A stretch of 21,223 bases of DNA, from the NCBI GenBank assembly GCA_948788915.1, contig CAQFOZ010000040.1:1-21223 (forward strand), in the 5' to 3' direction. Shown here one piece after another: positions 15,652 to 21,223 of this stretch; the first letter of the stretch is position 1; each line of letters begins with the position of its first letter. Made by a program: the position numbers and the translations under genes. The DNA is from an uncultured Muribaculaceae bacterium (lineage in GTDB: Bacteria; Bacteroidota; Bacteroidia; Bacteroidales; Muribaculaceae). The notes beneath the pieces are model-generated. The model was not told where the DNA came from. It saw nothing but the letters and a program-made list of their open reading frames with translations, and searched no databases.

Positions 15652-15675
15652 GTTGATTGTCCAATACCTTATAAT

Positions 15676-16878
15676 ATGGCTAAGCCTCGCATTATCATTC
15701 TTATGCATTATCTTGAGCTTGGAGGAGCAGAAATGGCTCTTATCGGGCTACTATGCGCACTTGATCCAAGTAGGGTTGACGTGGACTTGTTCATCTATAG
15801 CCATCAAGGTCCCTTGATGAAGTTTATACCAAAATGGGTTAATCTTTTACCGGAAGATCCCGCATATTCCGTCGTAGAGAGACCTATAGTAGAGACGATT
15901 AAAAAAAAGCAGTACAAGGTTGCACTCGGACGGTTAATTGCTAAAGCTAAACATAAACTGTTTGTTAATTATGCAAAAATTGAAGGAGAGGATGCTTCGT
16001 TATATTCATTCATAGGTCATTGTCTCTCAGATGTTTTACCAAACATTTCGAGTAATGTTGAATATGATTTATGTATAAGTTTTTTGACACCGCATGACTT
16101 TGGATGGCACAAGGTCAGGGCGAAAAGAAGAATTGCTTGGATTCATACAGATTATTCTCAAATGTTTGTGAATAGGTCTTTGGAATTGAATGTATGGGGG
16201 GCATACGATGCTATTGCTTCTATTTCCGATGAGGTGACACATTCTTTTGTAAAGGCATTTCCATCATTAGAGTCAAGAGTTATAGCAATAGAAAATATAT
16301 TGCCTGAATCATATGTGAGAGCTCGGGCGGATGAATTTAATGTATCTGAAGAAATGACCGGAAAAGTGCGGTTGTTGTCAATTGGACGTTTCTGTGCGGC
16401 AAAGAATTATGATAATGTCCCTTATATTGCTCGTTATATGGTTAAATTAGGCATTCAAGATTTAAAATGGTATATCATAGGTTTTGGTGGTGATGAAGCT
16501 CTTATTAGAACAAAAATCAAAGAAACCGGAATGGAAGACCATGTTGTTCTGCTCGGAAAGAAAGAAAATCCTTATCCTTATATAAAGGCTTGTGATATTT
16601 ATGTTCAGCCGTCTCGTTATGAGGGCAAGTCGATCACTGTTCGCGAGGCTCAGATACTCTGCAAGCCTGTGGCTGTGACCGCTTATCCTACGGCTCCTAG
16701 CCAGATTAAGAATGGCGTTGATGGCGTTATTGTACCTCTTGGTAACGAAGGGTGTGCCCGAGGCTTGGCCGAATTTATCGCCGACACCGCTACGCAGTCA
16801 CGCATAGTCGAATACCTCCGCACCCACGATTACGCCAACATCTCCGAAGTCGAAAAAATCTACAACATAATAAGATGA
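15676..16878 (+). CDS. Glycosyltransferase family 4 (GT-B)
   Basis: 400 residues. The N-terminal LELGGAEMAL (13-22) and the C-terminal SRYEGKSITVREAQILCKP block, with Glu316/Glu324, are the family marks. IGRFCAAKNYDN opens the donor-binding domain and KKENPYPYIKACDIYV precedes the E-x7-E pair. It begins 24 bases after the FkbH-like gene and ends in an ATGA overlap with the broken acyltransferase. Base composition changes sharply inside it: up to about 16620 the gene is AT-rich (about 32-43% G+C in the stretches I counted), after that it is about 52-58%. This suggests recombination within the gene. The coding frame is intact throughout. Confidence 0.92.
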   Translation: MAKPRIIILMHYLELGGAEMALIGLLCALDPSRVDVDLFIYSHQGPLMKFIPKWVNLLPEDPAYSVVERPIVETIKKKQYKVALGRLIAKAKHKLFVNYAKIEGEDASLYSFIGHCLSDVLPNISSNVEYDLCISFLTPHDFGWHKVRAKRRIAWIHTDYSQMFVNRSLELNVWGAYDAIASISDEVTHSFVKAFPSLESRVIAIENILPESYVRARADEFNVSEEMTGKVRLLSIGRFCAAKNYDNVPYIARYMVKLGIQDLKWYIIGFGGDEALIRTKIKETGMEDHVVLLGKKENPYPYIKACDIYVQPSRYEGKSITVREAQILCKPVAVTAYPTAPSQIKNGVDGVIVPLGNEGCARGLAEFIADTATQSRIVEYLRTHDYANISEVEKIYNIIR

Positions 16879-17887
16879 ACCAACGTGACACCGCGCTCGA
16901 CATAATCCGCCTTCTGGCCTGCTTCATGGTGGTGCTGATGCATTCTCCTATGCCTCTGGTAAATGCCAATGGTCCGTTTCTGGCAGCAATGAGCTATTTT
17001 ATGGCACCATGTATCGGCTTGTTCTTCATGGTCAGCGGTGCACTACTGCTACCCGTAAAAACTGATTACTTTACATTCCTGCGCCGCCGCTTTGGAAAAA
17101 TCTCCCCCCTACAGTCGTTTGGAGCCTGATTTACATAGTATTACGTCTGTACTACAGCGAATCGGAAATAGATATTTTGCAAGCAATAGTATCAATACCA
17201 TTCTCTGTTCAAGGTGAAGGGGTGCTGTGGTTCATGTATACTTTGTGTGGCCTTTACCTGCTTGCTCCAATACTCGGTGGCTGGCTCGACCGGGCAACTA
17301 AACGAGAGGTAGAGTTTGTGATCCTGCTTTGGGCCGTAACGCTTTGCTATCCGCTTCTGAAGCTGTGGTTTAATATAAACGACTCCGATGCCGGTATGCT
17401 GTACTACTTCAACGGCTATGCCGGATATTTCCTACTTGGCTATTACCTGAAGCGCTATTCCGGAAGCATATCAGCATGGATCAGTGGCGGCATAGCTCTT
17501 ACAGGAGCAGTACTGCTCTTTGCCACAAAAAAATATGGAATCAATCTCGACTTCTACAGCGTGTTTTGGTATCTGTCGATCTTTGTGTCCGCGCTGTGTG
17601 CTCTCTTGTGGACAATCATATCCAAAGCTGTAAATGAAATGAATTTTAGCGATAATGCCGCAAGGCAAATTTCACTTATGGCGAATCTATCCTTTGGTGT
17701 ATATCTTGTCCACATACTTGTGATGCGCTACTGGTTGTGGCGTCAGGAGTGGATTCTTAGTATATCAAATTATATATATCAAACCATAGTCATAGCAGTT
17801 CTGGCCATCACGGTTTCTATTGCTCTTTGATTGATTATAGCGAAATCACCTGTTGGCAATTATCTGATAGGTTATAGGATTAAATAA
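16875..17887 (+). pseudogene. Broken acyltransferase family 3 (putative O-acetyltransferase)
   Basis: The start is an ATG in an ATGA overlap with the GT4 gene. The first frame gives a good acyltransferase-3 N-terminus (LDIIRLLACFMVVLMH with His23, then GLFFMVSGALLLP) but hits a stop at 17127-17129. The homology continues in the next frame from about 17102 (LPPTVVWSLIYIVLRLYY), so one base appears lost around the C6 tract at 17104-17109. That second frame reads through the remaining membrane helices to a TGA at 17828-17830. The same phase then continues with LIIAKSPVGNYLIGYRIK to a TAA at 17885-17887, just 2 bases before the next gene. The gene thus carries two lesions. A sequencing error at the C-run could explain the first but not the second. 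Confidence 0.85.
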
Positions 17888-17889
17888 AA

Positions 17890-18633
17890 ATGATACCCAA
17901 GAAAATACATTATTGTTGGTTCGGGCGTAATACTCTGCCTGAATCCGCACTAAAGTGCATCGCTTCGTGGCGTAAGTTTTTTCCTGACTACGAAATCATA
18001 GAGTGGAATGAAGATAATTTTGACGTAAATATGATCCCGTATACCGCACAGGCGTACAAGGCAAAGAAATATGCCTTTGTTAGTGACTATGCGCGTTTCA
18101 AGATACTTTATGAACAAGGTGGACTCTATTTTGATACAGACGTGGAGGTGATCAAATCCATGATTGATATCGTTGAACGCGGTCCCTTTATGGGTTTTGA
18201 GATAAATCCTGGGACTGATAGAAAGTATGGAGCAGTAAATCCCGGTGTTGGAATTGGAGCTGTGAAAGGATTAGACCTTTATAAATCAATACTTGATTAT
18301 TATGCGCAGTTAAGTTTTTTGAGGCCCGACGGAAGCTATAATACAACGGATGCAGTTGTGAATATCACGACTCGTGAACTTGTAAAGTCCCAATTAAAAA
18401 ACATTTCTGGTATACAAGAAGTTTCAGGTATAACTATTTATCCTGCAGATTATTTTAATCCATTTAACGATGTAACCGGCCGTCTAAATAAAACCCCGAA
18501 TACTCGTACAATACATTGGTTTACAAAAACATGGATGAATGTAAGCCCCTGGCGACAATGGCTTTCGCGTTTCGTACATCGTGTATTTGGCGTAGATGTA
18601 TTCTCTAAATGTCATAGTATTATAAAGAAATGA
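17890..18633 (+). CDS. GT32-family capsular glycosyltransferase
   Basis: 247 residues. MIPKKIHYCWFG is the standard opening of this family (glycosyltransferase sugar-binding region with DXD motif). AFVSDYARFKILYEQGGLYFDTDVEV contains the metal-binding Asp82/Asp84. The late RTIHWFTKTWM segment matches the conserved H-x-W-x-x-S/T-W end. Length is usual for short capsular GT32 enzymes. It likely transfers galactose or a related sugar to the repeat unit, but the donor is unproven. It sits 2 bases after the ancestral stop of the broken acyltransferase and overlaps the polymerase gene by 4 bases (ATGA). Confidence 0.92.
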   Translation: MIPKKIHYCWFGRNTLPESALKCIASWRKFFPDYEIIEWNEDNFDVNMIPYTAQAYKAKKYAFVSDYARFKILYEQGGLYFDTDVEVIKSMIDIVERGPFMGFEINPGTDRKYGAVNPGVGIGAVKGLDLYKSILDYYAQLSFLRPDGSYNTTDAVVNITTRELVKSQLKNISGIQEVSGITIYPADYFNPFNDVTGRLNKTPNTRTIHWFTKTWMNVSPWRQWLSRFVHRVFGVDVFSKCHSIIKK

Positions 18634-19721
18634 TTCCTGCACAATTATATAGTATTGTTTTTTTGTATATTGTTGTAGTCCTAACAATTTTTGTTTCACT
18701 AAAGTTATCTGGACAAACATATAATACAATCAGACATGGAGATAATAATTCAGTCTTTGCGTTGGGATTATGTATGATTTTGGCATTATGGATTGGTATG
18801 CGTCCCAGTTGGTGGGGATTTGGAGATTCAGTATTATATGAACATGTGTTTAATTTGATGAAGAATGATATTCCGGATGCTTATGGAGAGTCAGCTGAAA
18901 TAGTTTGGAATACGATTACATATTATTGTTCCCAAACGATGGATGTCTCAGCTTATTTTACAATAATATCTTTCGGATATTTTGGATTCACTTATCTTGC
19001 ATGTCGCATATTTACTCCCAACAATGTTTTGGTATCAGTATTATTTATGCTTGGGGCGTTTTCATTTTATGCCTATGGAACAAATGGTCTTCGTAATGGT
19101 TTGGCTTGTAGTATTACCTTGTTCATTATTGCTTTTATGTCATGTTCTAATAAGAACTTGCCAATCGCACTAATATTTGTTTTTTTAGCAATAAATATAC
19201 ACAGGACCACATTACTTCCTTTAACCAGTTTATTCGCGTCAGTATATGTGATAAAATCGTTCAAATGGGCATATATTTTCTGGCTCTTGTCCATTTTAAT
19301 TAGTCTTGTGGCAGGGGGGGCTATGACTACTATGTTTGCCGGACTGGGTTTTGATGACAGACTTTCTTATTTAACTGATTATGATATAGGAATGTTCTCC
19401 CATACTGGTTTCCGTTGGGACTTCCTGCTTTACAGCATGATGCCTATTGTATTAGGATATTATGTTGTTATAAAACGAGGCATTCAGGATCGAACATATA
19501 CAATTCTATTGAATACATATACCCTTGCAAATGCATTTTGGGTAATGGTGATTAGGGCAAATTACTCAAACCGTTTCGCATACCTCTCATGGTTCATGTA
19601 TCCTATAGTACTCGCTTATCCATTACTCAGGCTTGATGTATGGGGTGATATGCAAGGTAAGCGACTTAAACAGATAATGCTTGCCCATATTGGGTTCACA
19701 TGGTTTATGGCAACATTCTAA
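18630..19721 (+). CDS. wzy: EpsG-like polysaccharide polymerase (Wzy)
   Basis: 363 residues with about 10-12 hydrophobic helices and little else. The family marks are GMRPSWWGFGDSVLYEHVF near residue 60 (the usual place of the R-x-x-x-x-x-D segment in EpsG proteins), SFYAYGTNGLRNGLA and INIHRTTLLPL. It should polymerise the flipped repeat units on the periplasmic face of the inner membrane. It is the only polymerase candidate in the window. A G7 run at 19314-19320 lies in the coding sequence, and the frame is intact in this copy. The start is the ATG of an ATGA overlap with the GT32 gene. Confidence 0.85.
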   Translation: MIPAQLYSIVFLYIVVVLTIFVSLKLSGQTYNTIRHGDNNSVFALGLCMILALWIGMRPSWWGFGDSVLYEHVFNLMKNDIPDAYGESAEIVWNTITYYCSQTMDVSAYFTIISFGYFGFTYLACRIFTPNNVLVSVLFMLGAFSFYAYGTNGLRNGLACSITLFIIAFMSCSNKNLPIALIFVFLAINIHRTTLLPLTSLFASVYVIKSFKWAYIFWLLSILISLVAGGAMTTMFAGLGFDDRLSYLTDYDIGMFSHTGFRWDFLLYSMMPIVLGYYVVIKRGIQDRTYTILLNTYTLANAFWVMVIRANYSNRFAYLSWFMYPIVLAYPLLRLDVWGDMQGKRLKQIMLAHIGFTWFMATF

Positions 19722-19727
19722 TTAGAG

Positions 19728-20627
19728 ATGAAAACATTAACAATTTTTACTCCGGCTTACAATCGCGCTCATACAATAGGACGCACATACGAGAGTCTGC
19801 TCCGTCAGACTTCCAAGGATTTCGAATGGCTTGTGATTGATGATGGTTCTACGGATAACACATGTGAACTTGTCAAAGGCTGGATTAAAGAAAATAGAAT
19901 TACTATCAGGTATATTCGGCAAGAAAATCAAGGCATGCATGGAGCACATAATACGGCTTACCGTAATATAACAACCGAGCTAAACACATGTATTGACTCT
20001 GATGATTTTATGCCTGACGATGCTGTGGAGAAAATTACTCATTTTTGGAAAGAGTACGGCTCAGATAAATACGCTGGTATTGTTGGACTTGATCAGACAG
20101 AAGATGGAAGCATTATTGGAACATCGTTTCCTCAGGCGTTGAAAGAAACTACATTGCAAGACTATTATGCAAAAGGAGGTAGCGGTGATAAAAAACTTGT
20201 ATACAGAACAGATCTAATTAAGCAATATCCGGACTATCCATTGTTCGAAGGGGAGCGTTATGTTGGTCTTGCATATAAATATATGCTTATTGATCAGGAT
20301 TACAAGTTGCTGACGTTAAACTTGCCACTTGTAACAGTGGAATATCAGCTTGATGGTTCGAGTTATAATATGTACAATCAGTATTGGCGAAATCCTAAAG
20401 GTTTTTCCTTTTTTCGTAAGACAGAAATGGTTTGTGCTCCTACTTTAAAACGTCGTTTTATATCAAGTATCCATTATGTGGCGAGTTCAATAATATCAAA
20501 AAATGGTAGATTTCTTTGGGAGTCTCCGAAAAAAGCACTTACATTGCTGGCTGTGATTCCAGGTGTACTGTGGTACCTCAAAATAAGGTCAAAAGTTAAA
20601 TCTAATACAAAGATGAAGATTAAATGA
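19728..20627 (+). CDS. Glycosyltransferase family 2
   Basis: 299 residues. TIFTPAYNRAHTIGRTYESL opens the GT-A fold. IDDGSTDNT (37-45), QENQGMHGAHNTAY and the metal site DSDD (90-93) are all intact. The pattern after the metal site (YAGIVGLDQTEDG, later FEGERYVG) is that of a GT2 subgroup common in Bacteroidales capsule loci. The C-terminal end is basic, with a short hydrophobic stretch (LTLLAVIPGVLWYL) that may touch the membrane. It starts 6 bases after the polymerase stop and overlaps the acetyltransferase gene by 4 bases (ATGA). Donor and linkage are unknown. Confidence 0.92.
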   Translation: MKTLTIFTPAYNRAHTIGRTYESLLRQTSKDFEWLVIDDGSTDNTCELVKGWIKENRITIRYIRQENQGMHGAHNTAYRNITTELNTCIDSDDFMPDDAVEKITHFWKEYGSDKYAGIVGLDQTEDGSIIGTSFPQALKETTLQDYYAKGGSGDKKLVYRTDLIKQYPDYPLFEGERYVGLAYKYMLIDQDYKLLTLNLPLVTVEYQLDGSSYNMYNQYWRNPKGFSFFRKTEMVCAPTLKRRFISSIHYVASSIISKNGRFLWESPKKALTLLAVIPGVLWYLKIRSKVKSNTKMKIK

Positions 20628-21172
20628 ATAAGATTTTGATGGATGACCTTTATCGCTACATCGGGGATTTGAATAAAAGTCTCATACTACGGTGGCGCTA
20701 CATCCTTTTTACTCCGGGATTTCAATATACTTATTGTTTTCGCAGGGTAACATTGGCGCGCAATCCAGTATCACGCTTTTTTTGGAAAGTATTGTTACGC
20801 AGATGTATGTTTCACACCGGTATCCAAATACCTGTAGGCACTCAAATAGGGAACGGACTGAGAATTTCTCACTTCGGTAATATTGTTGTAAACCCCAATG
20901 TTAAAATTGGTAAGAATTTCAGTATTGCGCAGGGTGCTTTAATAGGGAGCGCACAAGGCAAACGATGTGGGGTGCCGGTTATTGGCAATAATGTTATCGT
21001 TAGTGCAAATGCCATGATAGTTGGAGGGATACGCATAGGCGATTATACTATGATTGCGCCAGGTGCTTTTGTGAACTTTGATGTGCCAGAACATTCTATT
21101 GTGATAGGAAATCCAGGGAAGATAATAACCTCTGACCGCCCTACTGATAAATATAATGTGTATAAGATATGA
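20624..21172 (+). CDS. Hexapeptide-repeat acetyltransferase, serine-acetyltransferase-like
   Basis: 182 residues. Residues about 65-170 form a left-handed beta-helix with repeated I-G-N/D-x hexads (VGTQIGNG, VKIGKNFSIA, PVIGNNVIV, IRIGDYTMI) and the closing IVIGNPGKII. His83 in ISHFGNIVV aligns with the catalytic His of CysE-type enzymes. The N-terminal part (RYILFTPGFQYTYCFRR) is that of capsule-locus relatives, shorter than housekeeping CysE. It probably acetylates a capsule sugar, not free serine, given its place in the operon. Both ends lie in ATGA overlaps. Confidence 0.88.
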   Translation: MNKILMDDLYRYIGDLNKSLILRWRYILFTPGFQYTYCFRRVTLARNPVSRFFWKVLLRRCMFHTGIQIPVGTQIGNGLRISHFGNIVVNPNVKIGKNFSIAQGALIGSAQGKRCGVPVIGNNVIVSANAMIVGGIRIGDYTMIAPGAFVNFDVPEHSIVIGNPGKIITSDRPTDKYNVYKI

Positions 21173-21223
21173 AAATCCTCCATGTTATTACCTCGTTGCG
21201 CACAGGCGGAGCAGAAAAGCTGA
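21169..21223 (+). CDS. Glycosyltransferase family 4, N-terminal fragment cut by the window end
   Basis: The ATG lies in an ATGA overlap with the acetyltransferase stop. The 18 readable codons give MKILHVITSLRTGGAEKL, the standard start of a GT4 enzyme with its GGAE loop. The rest lies outside the window. It shows that the polysaccharide operon continues. Confidence 0.8.
   Translation, partial: MKILHVITSLRTGGAEKL

Noticed and set aside
17090..17130. Programmed -1 ribosomal frameshift in the acyltransferase
   Set aside because: The A5 and C6 runs could allow slippage, but no stimulatory structure was seen and the second stop at 17828 points to gene decay.
1..21223. CRISPR array, insertion sequence, transposase or toxin-antitoxin genes
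   Set aside because: No regularly spaced repeats, transposase motifs or terminal inverted repeats were seen in the window.

Overview
The window comes from a member of the Bacteroidales (Bacteroidota). Four lines of evidence point there. Promoters match the Bacteroidota consensus (TTTG, about 20 bases, TAnnTTTG) and Shine-Dalgarno sequences are absent. An UpxY-type NusG paralogue precedes a long capsular polysaccharide operon. Several families typical of gut Bacteroidales occur (EpsG-like polymerase, GT32, serine-acetyltransferase-like hexapeptide proteins). A gut family such as Muribaculaceae or Bacteroidaceae is plausible, but the sequence does not settle it.

Layout. Bases 1-1366 are housekeeping: the 3' end of a tRNA-Thr with its terminator, a YciI-like gene and a ferritin gene in one operon, and a complete tRNA-Ser(GCT) with its own promoter and terminator. 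Bases 1367-1606 are non-coding, with short TGGTTA repeats. A perfect 42-bp palindrome (1607-1648) ends a minus-strand operon of two exported proteins, one an SH3-domain protein and one of unknown function (1668-3148). On the plus strand follow a four-helix membrane protein of DUF4405 type and a HEAT-like protein (3546-4526).

From about 4658 to the end lies a capsular/exopolysaccharide locus on the plus strand: promoter, about 200-nt structured leader, upxY, a 440-bp non-coding gap, then ugd (UDP-glucuronate supply), GT2, wzx flippase, GT8-like, acyltransferase-3, GT4, GT2, a large FkbH-like HAD/GNAT protein with an extra C-terminal domain, GT4, a broken acyltransferase-3, GT32, an EpsG-like wzy polymerase, GT2, a hexapeptide acetyltransferase, and the first 18 codons of another GT4. 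Six junctions are 4-base ATGA overlaps, so the genes are probably translationally coupled. The set predicts a Wzx/Wzy-exported, glucuronate-containing, acyl-decorated polysaccharide. The initiating sugar-phosphate transferase and the export/chain-length proteins (Wza/Wzc) are not in the window, and the locus runs off its right end.

Points most worth attention: the acyltransferase pseudogene with a frameshift at a C6 tract plus an in-frame TGA (16875-17887); the FkbH fusion with a C-terminal region of SGNH/WcbI-like character and no carrier-protein gene nearby; the hairpin-rich leader ahead of upxY; and a composition change inside the GT4 gene near 16620 that suggests mosaic assembly of the locus.
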